Below, piece after piece: positions 1 through 8,480 of a stretch of 35,246 bases of DNA; within the stretch, counting starts at the first letter, position 1; the number at the start of each line of letters is the position of its first letter. Source of the stretch: Natrialbaceae archaeon Tc-Br11_E2g14 (GTDB taxonomy: Archaea; Halobacteriota; Halobacteria; Halobacteriales; Natrialbaceae). The stretch covers positions 1 through 35,246 of the forward strand of contig LKND01000027.1 in assembly GCA_001564275.1 (NCBI GenBank). The letters are read 5' to 3'. The position numbers and the translations under genes are program-made. The notes beneath the pieces were generated by a model. The model saw only the letters and a list, made by a program, of their open reading frames with translations. It did not search any database and was not told the origin of the DNA.

Positions 1-328
1 GTGGGTCGGTACCATGCTCACCCTCGAGTGCGGCCTCGACTTCCACGAGTCTAGATTCGAGCCGGTCGACCGCCGCCAGGGCCGCGTTCGCCCGTCGCTC
101 GACATCATCGTTGACGTGGTGCACGCTATCGACGAAGCCCTCCAGGGAGCGATCAGCCGCCTCGAGTTTGGCCAGTCGGCGCTCATGATCGGTGACCAGT
201 CCCTCGAGTCGGGAGACGGTCCCCTCGAGTGTCGCCATCGACGCGACGTCGCTCACCGGTCGTTCGTCGTCGACCACCGCGCGTTCGACGGCGGCGAGAC
301 GACGGTCGAGTTCCGCTGGGTCAGCCAT
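1..328 (-). CDS. Coiled-coil protein, partial (C-terminus beyond the left edge)
   Basis: The frame reads from an ATG at 328 to the window edge without a stop, giving 109 residues of an incomplete protein that begins MADPAELDRRLAAVERAV. It is hydrophilic and acidic with regular leucine spacing in RLEGLV, RRLAKLEAAD and DRLESRLVEVEAAL, as in a long coiled coil, and it has no signal peptide or membrane segment. A TATA box (351-359) lies 23-31 bases before the ATG, so the gene probably has its own leaderless promoter even though it sits 60 bases downstream of the HerA-like ATPase gene on the same strand. I believe haloarchaea carry a named coiled-coil DUF family in this position (possibly DUF7310), but this is from memory. 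The function is unknown; association with the neighbouring ATPase is inference. Confidence 0.75.
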   Translation of the reverse strand, partial: MADPAELDRRLAAVERAVVDDERPVSDVASMATLEGTVSRLEGLVTDHERRLAKLEAADRSLEGFVDSVHHVNDDVERRANAALAAVDRLESRLVEVEAALEGEHGTDP

Positions 329-350
329 GGACGCGCTGGTCCCGTGCTGG

Positions 351-359
351 TATATAAAT
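351..359 (-). promoter_or_regulatory. TATA box for the coiled-coil gene
   Basis: On the minus strand this reads ATTTATATA, centred about 27 bases before the ATG at 328. This is the usual place for a haloarchaeal leaderless promoter. It lies in the short gap after the HerA-like gene. Confidence 0.6.
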
Positions 360-388
360 CCACGACAGGGGCGGCCCATAGCCACCGA

Positions 389-1630
389 TCACGAGCCCAT
401 CCCATCGCTAACTTCCCGAGAATCGGACTCCGAAAGGTGATCCGCAAGGTCGTCGTCCCCGTCGACAGTATCGGGACCCTCGACCTCGCCACCAACGCTC
501 TCACCCGCCTCACCGTCGCTCTCATGTTCGCCATCGGCACCCTCATCGGGATACGGACGAGAACCGTCGTCGGGAGCGATCGAACTCGCCCGCGGACTAT
601 CCCCGCCGTGGGGCGTCTCACGCAACCGAATCCGAGCGGCGTGGACGGTCTCGGTTGCGTCGTCGATCACGACGACCTCCCCCGGCCGGTCGGGGAGTCG
701 CTCGCGCAGCAATCCGTTCATGTACGTCGGCTGGGCCTCCTCCAGGGCCGCAATGTCGGCACGGGCCGTCAACCGGTGTGAAATGGTGATGTCGGCCTGA
801 GAAATCCCCACCTCGGGGACGGCACTCGGCCGCTGGGTGGCTGCGACGAGGCTAACGCCGGGTGCCCGTCCACGAGTCAGAATCGTCTCGAGGGCGGGAA
901 GTGCCACACCGGCAAAGAAGGTGTGCGCCTCGTCGATCAGGAGCCAGGGCAGCCGGTCGAGGCGGTCGTCAACCCGCGCTCTGTACAGCGTTTCGCCGAC
1001 GCCGCGGGCGACAGCGTTCATCGCGGCATCCGGCAGTCCGGACACGTCGAGAACGGTAACCGAAGCGTCACCGAGTGCGGTTGCTGTCATGCCACCAGCA
1101 TCGAAGATTCCCCAGGAGGCTGCGAGCTCGAGGTGGTTGGCGGCGGCTCGACGGTCGGCCGAGGGTGCCTCCGCATCCTCGATTGCGTCGCCCATCCCGT
1201 CGAGTGTCGAGGCAAGCTGGGCCGCTCGCCAGAGGAGTCCGCCGGCCCCGCTCGAACTCGAGAGACCCACCAGCGAACACCATGATTTCGGATCGAGCGT
1301 GTCGGGCGCGATCGTTGGGCTATCGACGACCGTCGCGGGTACCGGGTCGGCACTCGAGGGTTCGGCGAGTGTGGTGAAGACGCCCATCGGATCGACGATC
1401 ACGGGTGCGACGCCCTCGGCTCGAGCGAGCTCTTCGGCGATCACGCCGAGCGTGAACGACTTTCCATAGCCCCGTTTTCCAACGACGAGCATTGCGTGGG
1501 GACCGTCCAGGTCGAGGGCCAGTGGGGCCCCATCGCTGCCGTCGAGTGCCCGATACCGGCCCAATCGACCGGTGTGTGTCTCGAGAGTCGCCTCCGTCTC
1601 GCTCGCCCCGCGGCCAAGCACGAACGTCAC
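389..1630 (-). CDS. HerA-like (VirB4/FtsK-type) P-loop ATPase
   Basis: This 413-residue protein starts with GTG at 1630. It has a Walker A motif GKRGYGKS (residues 51-58) preceded by hydrophobic HAMLVV, a Walker B strand WLLIDEAH (229-236), and an ATQRP motif (264-268) typical of the HerA/DUF87 branch of the FtsK-HerA superfamily. Residues 340-413 form a very acidic, probably disordered tail. HerA proteins are hexameric DNA or protein translocases; the classical partner NurA is not seen here. The protein is shorter than repair HerA (about 500 residues) and lacks an obvious N-terminal HAS barrel, so it is a paralogue rather than the repair enzyme. It is divergent from the TrkA-C/MinD operon and shares a compact promoter region with it. 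ATPase assignment is strong; substrate and role are unknown. Confidence 0.9.
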   Translation of the reverse strand: MTFVLGRGASETEATLETHTGRLGRYRALDGSDGAPLALDLDGPHAMLVVGKRGYGKSFTLGVIAEELARAEGVAPVIVDPMGVFTTLAEPSSADPVPATVVDSPTIAPDTLDPKSWCSLVGLSSSSGAGGLLWRAAQLASTLDGMGDAIEDAEAPSADRRAAANHLELAASWGIFDAGGMTATALGDASVTVLDVSGLPDAAMNAVARGVGETLYRARVDDRLDRLPWLLIDEAHTFFAGVALPALETILTRGRAPGVSLVAATQRPSAVPEVGISQADITISHRLTARADIAALEEAQPTYMNGLLRERLPDRPGEVVVIDDATETVHAARIRLRETPHGGDSPRASSIAPDDGSRPYPDEGADGEHESDGEAGESVGGEVEGPDTVDGDDDLADHLSESDSREVSDGMGS

Positions 1631-1650
1631 GGACGGCCTGGGTCGTACTG

Positions 1651-1660
1651 ATTTATAAAT
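1651..1660 (-). promoter_or_regulatory. TATA box of the HerA-like gene
   Basis: The palindromic ATTTATAAAT lies 21-30 bases before the GTG at 1630, as expected for a leaderless transcript. A second TATA box facing the other way begins only 24 bases further on, so the two promoters nearly abut. Confidence 0.65.
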
Positions 1661-1683
1661 CTCGAGTGAGGCGGCCTCGAGAG

Positions 1684-1690
1684 TTTATAA
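1684..1690 (+). promoter_or_regulatory. TATA box of the membrane/MinD operon
   Basis: TTTATAA lies 25-31 bases before the ATG at 1715 but only 4 bases before the ATG at 1694. Because haloarchaeal TATA boxes sit about 25 bases before the transcription start, this spacing supports 1715 as the true start codon of the first operon gene. Confidence 0.65.
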
Positions 1691-1714
1691 CCGATGACGG
1701 ACCCAGGTCGGCTC

Positions 1715-3076
1715 ATGTCGCTGCCAGTGGACGTGCTGGTCGCCATCGCCTACGGACTCCTCGCGGGCACCGTCGCCGCCGCGGCGGTCGGCTTGCTCGC
1801 TGCCGGGAGTCGATACTACGTTGGTCGTCGGTTCTCGGACACCGGCGCGATCGGCTGTGGCCTCCTGATCGTCCTTCCGATCACACACCAGTTCGGTATC
1901 CTCACGCCAACGCAAGAGGGAGCCCTTTCCGGTGGTATCGTCGCCACGGTAACCGTACTGGTCGTCGTCTACGCCGCCGGACAGGGTGATCGGCTGGCGA
2001 GTGCAGTGCCCAGTACTGGAGCCACCACACGCCGGCGGGAACCGACGCTCTCGAGTAACGCCCTCGAGTCCGTCGACGCCCTGGGACAGATCGCCATCGC
2101 CGCCGACCGTGTCGAGGGGATCGACGGCTATCCGCCCCTCGAACCGAGCACCCGTCGAACCCTCGAGAGGACGACGTGGCGAGTGCCGATCGACCTGCCA
2201 CTCCCGGCGCTCGAGGATCGGATTGCTGACCGGCTTGTCACACGTCACGGCTTCGAAACCGTCGACGTCACCGTCGACGCCCGCGGACGAGCAACGATTG
2301 CCGTCGCACCGCGACCGACCGGTGTAGCCGGCCGCCTCGATCCTGGAGAGCGTGCCGTCACCATCGACGCCCTGATCCCGGAGGAGTTGGCTCGCGGTGA
2401 TCGCATCACGATTGGACTCGAGAACGGGCGCGTCGAGGGTTACGTGCTCGACGTGCCAGCATCCACGGGGGACCACCGATCACCGTCGCGATCAGCCAAC
2501 CAGGGACGGCGTCCAGTCACCGTCGCCGTGGCGACGGGTGAAGCCGGTGCGGTGCTGGCGAGTTCGACGCCCCCCGTAGCAGTGCAATCGGCGGGGACTG
2601 ACGGCTCATTCGAACTGGTCACCGTCCTCGAGCGAGCGGGCTGGACGATCCGCCGCCTTCCAGTGACCGAATCGGCTCGGCGCCGGATCGAGCACAGCGA
2701 TCGGTTTCGGGTCGTCGCGACACGAACCGGTGCGTCGAGTGAGGAGTCCGATGGCGGGTGGATTACCCACCTGGGAAGACCCGCCCTCTGGGACGCCCGT
2801 ACCGCCTTCGTGGCAGGTCCCGTCGAGGCTGTTCGAACGCTCGAGTCACTCGTCGACATCGAGACTCGAGATGCGACCGGGATCGCTGGCGAGCGAGCAA
2901 CACTCGAGGGACAGCGTCACGCCGACCTCCCCGACTGTCGTCGATCTCCAGTCGGGGAGAGTCGCGAACCAGTACCGGATGATCCAGGATGCGACGATGA
3001 CGCAGACGGCCACTCCTCAGATGAGAAGCCAGCACAAAGGACACCGGTTGCTGGTGAGTGGGGGCGGTCGTCGTGA
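1715..3076 (+). CDS. Membrane protein with cytoplasmic domain, paralogue of the next gene (TrkA-C-like)
   Basis: The 453-residue protein has about three hydrophobic segments in the first 90 residues (roughly 8-30, 43-60 and 68-88), followed by a long soluble part and an acidic C-terminal tail. An in-frame ATG at 1694 would add seven residues, but the TATA spacing favours 1715. The soluble part shares a layout with the downstream protein: a DRVEG(x)GY segment, then a 'positively charged helix, PGE/PGD strand' region. This suggests tandem duplication. Haloarchaeal proteins of this kind are often annotated as TrkA-C domain proteins; here the RCK-C fold is weak, with candidate segments around DALIPEELARGDRITIG. 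It may sense a ligand or interact with a channel, which is inference. It is the first gene of a four-gene run ending in a MinD ATPase. Confidence 0.85.
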   Translation: MSLPVDVLVAIAYGLLAGTVAAAAVGLLAAGSRYYVGRRFSDTGAIGCGLLIVLPITHQFGILTPTQEGALSGGIVATVTVLVVVYAAGQGDRLASAVPSTGATTRRREPTLSSNALESVDALGQIAIAADRVEGIDGYPPLEPSTRRTLERTTWRVPIDLPLPALEDRIADRLVTRHGFETVDVTVDARGRATIAVAPRPTGVAGRLDPGERAVTIDALIPEELARGDRITIGLENGRVEGYVLDVPASTGDHRSPSRSANQGRRPVTVAVATGEAGAVLASSTPPVAVQSAGTDGSFELVTVLERAGWTIRRLPVTESARRRIEHSDRFRVVATRTGASSEESDGGWITHLGRPALWDARTAFVAGPVEAVRTLESLVDIETRDATGIAGERATLEGQRHADLPDCRRSPVGESREPVPDDPGCDDDADGHSSDEKPAQRTPVAGEWGRSS

Positions 3077-4326
3077 CGGTAATCGGAGCGGCCGTGCTCG
3101 CCAACGGCGTCCCGTCGATCGAAGCCGTTCCTTCGATGATTTCCGCGTGGACCCACGCGGCGCTCCTGCGTATCATCGGGTTCGGGCTTCTGGCTGGTGT
3201 CATCGCCACCGCTGGAGCCGTCATCCATCGCTGGGGGACGATGCGACCGATCCCGATCGGGGTTGCGATCCTCGCTGGTTGCGTCTTTCCGGCCCTCGCG
3301 GTACTGGCCGAGGGGCTCCGACGAGGCGTCCTCCTCGAGCCCGCACCGCTAGCCGGCTACGCCAGTGGGCTCTACGTGCTCGGTGTCTGTAGCAGCAGTG
3401 CACTCGCGGGTGCTGGTGGCCGTTCAGTCGGTGACCACCTGGCCTGTCGGGTGTTCGAAATCAGGCGGGTGGACCCGCGAACACCGGGCGGATCGGCGCT
3501 GTCCGCGGCAGGATTGACGATCGCCTGCCGCCCGCCCCCGACGATCGATCGCGTCGAGGGGTACCGGCAACTCCCGGTCGAACACCGCCAGCGACTCACG
3601 AACCGCTCGCTGTTACTCCCTCGAGCCCTGGATCCCGACACTCGAGCGCAGCGAGTGCGGTCACGACTCCAACGTGATTTCGACCTCGACGCGCTCGAAC
3701 TGTCGATGCGGGCCGACGGAACCATCGAGCACCTCGCCGTCGGCCGGAGACGACGGGGGCTCAGCCCGCTGGTGCCGCCCGGAACCGAGGCGGTGACCGT
3801 TCGGACGTCGCCACCGGCAACCATCGAACCGGGCGATCCAGTCGAGGTGTGGACTGCCGAAGGCACCGAGTCGCCGACGCTCGTAACCACCGGAACGCTC
3901 CACGTTGCCGACGGCGAGATAGCGACCGTGTTCGTCGACAGCGAGGGGGAGTCGTCGGCACTCGATGCCGATCGCACGTACCGACTGTCGACGCCGTCCA
4001 CGCCACCGGATGATGGACACGCCTTCGCTCGACAGCTTCGATCCACCCGACTGGTCGTCAACCGTCACATCGTCGAACCGGACAGCCCCATCGACGGCGA
4101 GTTCGTCGAGTGGGTGGCCGGAACCGTCGCCGCCCTGAAACGCGGGGACGACGGTGAGTGGATCCCCTATCCACCCGGAAACGAGACGCTCCGTCCTGGC
4201 GACGAGGTGTACATCCTCGAGCCGCCGGCGTCGGTTGCAGAACCCTCGCGCCACGAGGGGGTCGCCACGAGCGACGGAACGGACCGAGCGGGGCACTCAA
4301 CCGATAACGTGGGTGGTGGACGGTGA
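3073..4326 (+). CDS. Membrane protein with C-terminal TrkA-C (RCK-C) domain
   Basis: The start chosen is the GTG at 3073, which overlaps the previous stop as GTGA; a GTG at 3058 would add five residues. The N-terminus has about three membrane segments (roughly 1-20, 28-50 and 57-78, with a further hydrophobic stretch to 115). The C-terminal region, about residues 325-385, matches an RCK-C domain: a segment starting VEPDSPIDGEF, then ALKRGDDGEWIPYP, then LRPGDEVYILEPP. In RCK proteins this pattern binds small ligands such as c-di-AMP or ions and controls K+ transport. No K+-channel filter or Rossmann RCK-N domain is present, so this is not TrkA itself. It is probably a membrane-anchored sensor, and its partner is unknown. 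Translational coupling to both neighbours suggests fixed stoichiometry. Confidence 0.87.
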   Translation: MTVIGAAVLANGVPSIEAVPSMISAWTHAALLRIIGFGLLAGVIATAGAVIHRWGTMRPIPIGVAILAGCVFPALAVLAEGLRRGVLLEPAPLAGYASGLYVLGVCSSSALAGAGGRSVGDHLACRVFEIRRVDPRTPGGSALSAAGLTIACRPPPTIDRVEGYRQLPVEHRQRLTNRSLLLPRALDPDTRAQRVRSRLQRDFDLDALELSMRADGTIEHLAVGRRRRGLSPLVPPGTEAVTVRTSPPATIEPGDPVEVWTAEGTESPTLVTTGTLHVADGEIATVFVDSEGESSALDADRTYRLSTPSTPPDDGHAFARQLRSTRLVVNRHIVEPDSPIDGEFVEWVAGTVAALKRGDDGEWIPYPPGNETLRPGDEVYILEPPASVAEPSRHEGVATSDGTDRAGHSTDNVGGGR

Positions 4327-4718
4327 TCGACCTCGAGAGCGAGACGACGGTGATCGACGGGGTTGCCTTCGTCGCGGTGACGGTGACCAACGCTCGCCGA
4401 ACGGCTCAGCGAGTCGCGGTTCGAAGCCTGCTATCCGAGCCACCACTAGTTCCCCGTGAGTGTGATGGTACCGCCCCCGCGTGGGAGGGCACGGTGTGGC
4501 GTGGGCAGGTGGCGGCTGGGCGAACGCGAGGGATCGGATTCGCGGCACTCCTCGAGGATGGACAGATGGGCAGCGATCGATCGATTGGCGAGCCAGTCGA
4601 ACTCGTCAGTGCGGAGCGGGCGACGGGGAACCAACGGGCCGACGTTGTTTCGAGTCTTCCACCGTGGGCACCGAACCGGGTCGCGATCGGCAGTCGTGAA
4701 CACCCTGGCGAGCGATGA
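4323..4718 (+). CDS. Small conserved-looking protein of unknown function between RCK-C and MinD genes
   Basis: This 131-residue protein starts with GTG at 4323 inside a GTGA overlap with the previous stop, and its own stop overlaps the MinD start as ATGA. It begins MIDLESETTVIDGVAFVAV and then VTVTNARRTAQRVAVRS, a strand-rich pattern like a small beta-sandwich ('NxR...VRV'). It has no membrane segment, zinc motif or catalytic motif that I recognise. I do not recognise a function. The double overlap strongly implies co-translation with the RCK-C membrane protein and the MinD ATPase, so an adaptor role between them is possible, but this is inference only. Confidence 0.8.
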   Translation: MIDLESETTVIDGVAFVAVTVTNARRTAQRVAVRSLLSEPPLVPRECDGTAPAWEGTVWRGQVAAGRTRGIGFAALLEDGQMGSDRSIGEPVELVSAERATGNQRADVVSSLPPWAPNRVAIGSREHPGER

Positions 4719-5425
4719 TCGTCGCCGTCTGTGGTGGAAAAGGCGGGGTCGGGAAATCGACGTGTGCGTTGAACCTGGCCGACGAACTCGACGCGGTGAC
4801 CGTCGATTGTGACCTGACGACCGCGGACCTGCCAGCCCACGGAGGACCAGACCTTCACGACGTCCTCGCCGGCCGCGTGTCGCCACTGGAGGGCGTCAAG
4901 TCAGTGGGCGGCATCCAGATACTGTCATGTGGTCGGAGTCTGGAGGGGGCACGGGCCGTCGATATCACCCGATTACCGACCGTCCTGGACCGAGTCGAGC
5001 GACGTCGTGAGCGCGTGGTCGTCGATTGCCCGGCCGGTATCGCCAGAGACGTCGGGACGGTCCTGGCGAGTGCGGATTTCGCCGTCCTCGTCACCGAACT
5101 TTCGCGGGCGGGGGTGGTCGACGCCTGGCGCACGCGACGGCTGGCACTCGACCTCGAGACGGCCATCGGCGCGGTGGTGATCAACCGGGTTCCAGCAAAC
5201 CCGGAAGAGGAGTTGCTCGAGCGCGTCGAATCACGGTTTGGCGCACCCGTCGTGAGCATCGAAAGGGACGACGCGGTCGCGAAGGCACAGGCAGCAGGAC
5301 GACCGATCCGGCGTGTCGATCCAGCCGCGCCCGCAGTCGAGGCGTTCGAGGCGGTGGGGCAGTATCTCGAGCGGGCCGAGAGGTCGCGGTTCGGTCGGCT
5401 TGGCGTGGACTCGCTGCGATCGTGA
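4715..5425 (+). CDS. MinD/ParA family ATPase
   Basis: This 236-residue protein has the deviant Walker A box GGKGGVGKST (residues 7-16, signature Lys9 and P-loop Lys14) and a switch-II-like VVVDCPAG, which define the SIMIBI MinD/ParA family. MinD proteins dimerise with ATP and mark positions on membranes; in Haloferax, paralogues act on cell shape, archaella and chemoreceptor arrays rather than division. This one is of basic length, without the long C-terminal extension of MinD4. The C-terminus (YLERAERSRFGRLGV) could form an amphipathic helix, which I cannot confirm. It is the last gene of the run and overlaps the previous gene by ATGA. Likely partners are the RCK-C membrane proteins upstream. 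Which MinD paralogue it matches cannot be decided here. Confidence 0.92.
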   Translation: MIVAVCGGKGGVGKSTCALNLADELDAVTVDCDLTTADLPAHGGPDLHDVLAGRVSPLEGVKSVGGIQILSCGRSLEGARAVDITRLPTVLDRVERRRERVVVDCPAGIARDVGTVLASADFAVLVTELSRAGVVDAWRTRRLALDLETAIGAVVINRVPANPEEELLERVESRFGAPVVSIERDDAVAKAQAAGRPIRRVDPAAPAVEAFEAVGQYLERAERSRFGRLGVDSLRS

Positions 5426-5475
5426 TGGCGACCTCCACAGCGGACGATCGATACCGCCACCACGAGTCCCAGCGC

Positions 5476-5489
5476 AACTGTAAACAGTT
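5476..5489. promoter_or_regulatory. Palindrome at the atpD promoter
   Basis: AACTGTAAACAGTT is a perfect 6-base inverted repeat around AA. It overlaps a TATA-like GTTATCC (about 5487-5493), which lies 26-33 bases before the atpD ATG at 5520. The position over the TBP/TFB site would suit a repressor operator. It may also be chance. Confidence 0.35.
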
Positions 5490-5519
5490 ATCCGATTGCG
5501 GGCGCAAGCCCTCCACAAG

Positions 5520-6251
5520 ATGGCCAAGGACGTCAAGCCCACCCGGAAAGAGTTGATGCAGATCGAGGATCGCATCGACCTCTCCGAGCGTGGTCACGGG
5601 ACCCTCGAAAAGAAGCGTGACGGGCTGATCATGGAGTTCATGGACATTCTGGATCAGGCCCAGGACGTTCGCGGGGAACTCTCGGAGGACTACGAGCGGG
5701 CCCAAAAGAACATCAACATGGCGCGGGCGATGGAGGGGGACGTCGCCGTTCGTGGGGCTGCAGCAGCCCTCCAGGAGCACCCGGAGATCACCACCGAGTC
5801 GAAGAACATCATGGGCGTCGTCGTGCCCCAGATCGAGTCCACGAAAGTGACCAAGCGCCTGGATGAGCGTGGCTACGGCATCATGGGCACCTCCGCGCGG
5901 ATCGACGAAGCCGCCGAGGCGTACGAGGAACTGCTCCAGAGCATCATCCTCGCCGCCGAGGTCGAGACGGCGATGAAGAAGATGCTTCGGGAGATCGAAA
6001 CCACGAAACGGCGCGTCAACGCCCTGGAGTTCAAGCTCCTGCCGGAGCTCTACGAGAACCAGGAGTACATCGAGCAGAAACTCGAGGAACAGGAGCGCGA
6101 GGAGATCTTCCGGCTCAAGAAGATCAAGGAGAAAAAGGAGGCCGAAGAAGACGCCGAGGCGGCAGCGGCTGAGGCTGAGGCTGCGGCCGCAGCGGATGAG
6201 GCGGAACCCCCCGAGACGGCGACCGCGAGCGGCGCTTCTGGCGGCACCTGA
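5520..6251 (+). CDS. atpD: A-type ATP synthase subunit D
   Basis: The 243-residue protein begins [19 protein letters not shown] and follows the subunit D pattern of A/V-type ATPases: two long helical arms with '[12 protein letters not shown]' near residue 35 and '[17 protein letters not shown]' near residue 170. These pair as the coiled-coil central stalk that couples rotor and catalytic head. The ATG at 5520 is used because it gives the family N-terminus; upstream codons in frame are in the promoter region. The last 40 residues are an Ala/Glu-rich tail typical of haloarchaeal versions. The other ATP synthase genes are not in this window. In haloarchaea atpD usually closes the atp operon or stands apart downstream, and here it appears to have its own promoter after the MinD gene. 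Confidence 0.95.
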   Translation: MAKDVKPTRKELMQIEDRIDLSERGHGTLEKKRDGLIMEFMDILDQAQDVRGELSEDYERAQKNINMARAMEGDVAVRGAAAALQEHPEITTESKNIMGVVVPQIESTKVTKRLDERGYGIMGTSARIDEAAEAYEELLQSIILAAEVETAMKKMLREIETTKRRVNALEFKLLPELYENQEYIEQKLEEQEREEIFRLKKIKEKKEAEEDAEAAAAEAEAAAAADEAEPPETATASGASGGT

Positions 6252-6363
6252 TCGGGCGGCTGGACCGCTCTATTGCCCTCGATTCCACCAGCGAGCCCCA
6301 TCCATCCTCGCACCAGTCCATCCCCGACCAAGGGTGTCTCTGATCGTCATCCACCGGCTTCGA

Positions 6364-6837
6364 TCAGCCGTAGTGCAACTGCTCGAGTTGGTGGCGCCGT
6401 CGCTCGAGATCGACTGCCGGCTCGATCGATGGATCGTCGAGCAGCCGATCGATCGTCAACAGCGGATCGACGCCGGCTCGCTCGACGCACTCGAGCAGGG
6501 CCGAAAGCGGCTCGCGATTGTGCGCCATTGATTCACAACACGCGAGTGCGAGCGCCAGTGGCACTGCGGCGTCGGCGTCTCGAGGAAACGTGCTGGCGAT
6601 TCGATCGACTCGGTCCCCCTCGAGAGCCGATGGGCCCGATTCGTCGCACTCGGCGTCGACTGGTCCTGCCCTGACGGTCAGACATCGGAGACAGATCGTC
6701 GCCCTGTGGAGTGCGGGCTCGCGACGGTGGCCGTCATCATCTACGTCGGCGAATCCATCTGGCAGAAGCGCTGGGTCCCGATACGTCGAGGGAAGGCTGA
6801 AGGCGACCGTCTCCGCCTGACAGCGAGTGCAGTCCAT
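6364..6837 (-). CDS. Small protein with CxxC zinc-ribbon motifs
   Basis: This 157-residue protein starts MDCTRCQAETVAFSLP, giving a CxxC pair at residues 3 and 6, and has a second pair in ICLRCLTV near residue 50. The four cysteines can bind one zinc ion as a ribbon. The rest is helical and acidic, with a conserved-looking ALALACCESMAHNREPL segment. No catalytic motif is visible. I recall haloarchaeal DUF6276 proteins with this architecture near atpD and aRF1, but this is memory rather than comparison. The gene is convergent with atpD and lies downstream of the aRF1 gene's end in the same orientation, separated by about 200 bases. Function unknown. Confidence 0.85.
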   Translation of the reverse strand: MDCTRCQAETVAFSLPSTYRDPALLPDGFADVDDDGHRREPALHRATICLRCLTVRAGPVDAECDESGPSALEGDRVDRIASTFPRDADAAVPLALALACCESMAHNREPLSALLECVERAGVDPLLTIDRLLDDPSIEPAVDLERRRHQLEQLHYG

Positions 6838-7036
6838 ACACGTCCGTGGTCAGCACGCACAATCAATCGTCGGGTCAGTCCCGAACCGGGCGAGGATGGA
6901 TGGGGCTCGATGGCGCGCGTACCGGCGTCCAAGCGCCGGGCGGTGTCGAGACTGTCGCAGCGTCACCGGGTCGTCACGTCCCCAACACGACGGTCGGACA
7001 CCCGATCACGAGTCGGAGTCGGTCGGTCGACTCGCC

Positions 7037-8296
7037 CTAGACGCCCGTATTGTACCGCAAGATGCCGGCTATGCCGCCGAAGGCGTTGTGCAGTTGTTCA
7101 CCCTTCTCGAAGTCACTCGAGATGAACTTCGTCTCGGTTCCGCGCTGTTCGGCGATCGTTATCAGGTGCTCGATGGCGTCCTCGCGGTCGTCGTCCGTGG
7201 CCTCGATGGTGGTCCCACACTCGCTGCAATCGTGGTCGGGCGTGTCCTTGCGCGGGTCGATCAATTCGTGGTCGGTGTTACCACAGGCCCCACAGTCGTA
7301 GGTGACGGCGTCCTCACGGAGGTCCTCGCTGATGAGCAGCGTCTCGACTGATCCCATCATGAGGTTGGTTCGCGTCTGGTCGAACCCGTAGGTGGCGAGT
7401 TCGCCGCTGTGGAGTTCCTTGAAAAAGCGATCCATCTGGCGCTTGTCTTTCATTACCTCGGCGTCGGCCAGGGCGTCCTGGGCCCTGTCCACGAGGTCCT
7501 TCAAGCCGGATTCGTCCGTATAGGAGACGTCGAATTTGTCGATGACGGCGTCTTGAATCTCGTGGTGAAGGTAGTCGCCGTCCAGGAACTCGTCTTTGGT
7601 CGGCGACGGCCCACCCACGAGGATGCCGTCCAGTTCGTGACGTTTGGGCACGAACAGGTCGTTGGCCATCCCCGCAACCTCCTGGTAGAAGTTGTCGATG
7701 GCCTCGAGGCGCAGGCGGGCGAATCGCTGGGCGGACTGGCCACCTTTGCGCTGCTTACCGGGGACCAGCGAGGAGGCGGACTTGACCGCTTGAATGCGCT
7801 TACCTTTCAGCCAGCCGACGTTGGCCTCGCGGCGGTCGAGGACGATCAGTCCGTACAGTCCCTGGTCCTCGAGCATGTGCTCGAGGGGTTCGGTGAGGAA
7901 GTCCGAATCACAGTGATACCGGAAGGACTCGACGGGCTGGGGTGGGCTCTCGAGGACGCGAGTGATCATGTCAGTCTGGCCGCCACCAGAGTCGACCGCG
8001 CCCGAAAACAGGACGATACCGTTGTCGGGTGGGTAGGTGCTGTAGTACCGCAGACGGTCTTTGATACTCGTCAGTGCGTCCTGGACGTTCGTCCGGGTCT
8101 GCTTGGACTTGATATTGGCCGCTTCGCTGTGTTCCTGGGTCACGTGGGCGACCACGTCACTGATCTGGCGATCGTCCGGGACGTAGATCGTCACGAGTTG
8201 CGTGCCCGAGCCCTCGTACGCCTTGAGATCCTCGATGACCCGCTGGAACTCGTACTTCTTCCGACCGGACTGTTCCTGGGCGGCCTCCTCGCTCAT
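7037..8296 (-). CDS. prf1: Peptide chain release factor aRF1
   Basis: This 419-residue protein recognises all three stop codons and triggers peptide release on the ribosome. It has the NIKS stop-codon motif at residues 61-64, the catalytic GGQ motif at 185-187 (in RKGGQSAQRF), and a C-terminal zinc-binding mini-domain (CGACGNTDHEL, then CSECGT near residue 370), as in archaeal aRF1. The start is the ATG at 8296 (MSEEAAQEQSGRKKYEFQRV); the open frame continues upstream to 8407, but that extension has no family counterpart. The gene is divergent from the S9 peptidase gene. Identification is secure. Confidence 0.97.
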   Translation of the reverse strand: MSEEAAQEQSGRKKYEFQRVIEDLKAYEGSGTQLVTIYVPDDRQISDVVAHVTQEHSEAANIKSKQTRTNVQDALTSIKDRLRYYSTYPPDNGIVLFSGAVDSGGGQTDMITRVLESPPQPVESFRYHCDSDFLTEPLEHMLEDQGLYGLIVLDRREANVGWLKGKRIQAVKSASSLVPGKQRKGGQSAQRFARLRLEAIDNFYQEVAGMANDLFVPKRHELDGILVGGPSPTKDEFLDGDYLHHEIQDAVIDKFDVSYTDESGLKDLVDRAQDALADAEVMKDKRQMDRFFKELHSGELATYGFDQTRTNLMMGSVETLLISEDLREDAVTYDCGACGNTDHELIDPRKDTPDHDCSECGTTIEATDDDREDAIEHLITIAEQRGTETKFISSDFEKGEQLHNAFGGIAGILRYNTGV

Positions 8297-8480
8297 TACT
8301 CGAGATAAACGGAGCCGTGGGTAAGTACCCTTTGACACGGCTCGAGGCGAACGCTGGGGGATCCACCGGGCAGTTTTCGGTCGATTTGTGGGCCAGCTTG
8401 CCCCCACCGATCGAGAGTGGGTGACTACCGTACGCCCTACGAATCGAAACGGTTAATCGATCCCGCTCGCAGTGGTGACT

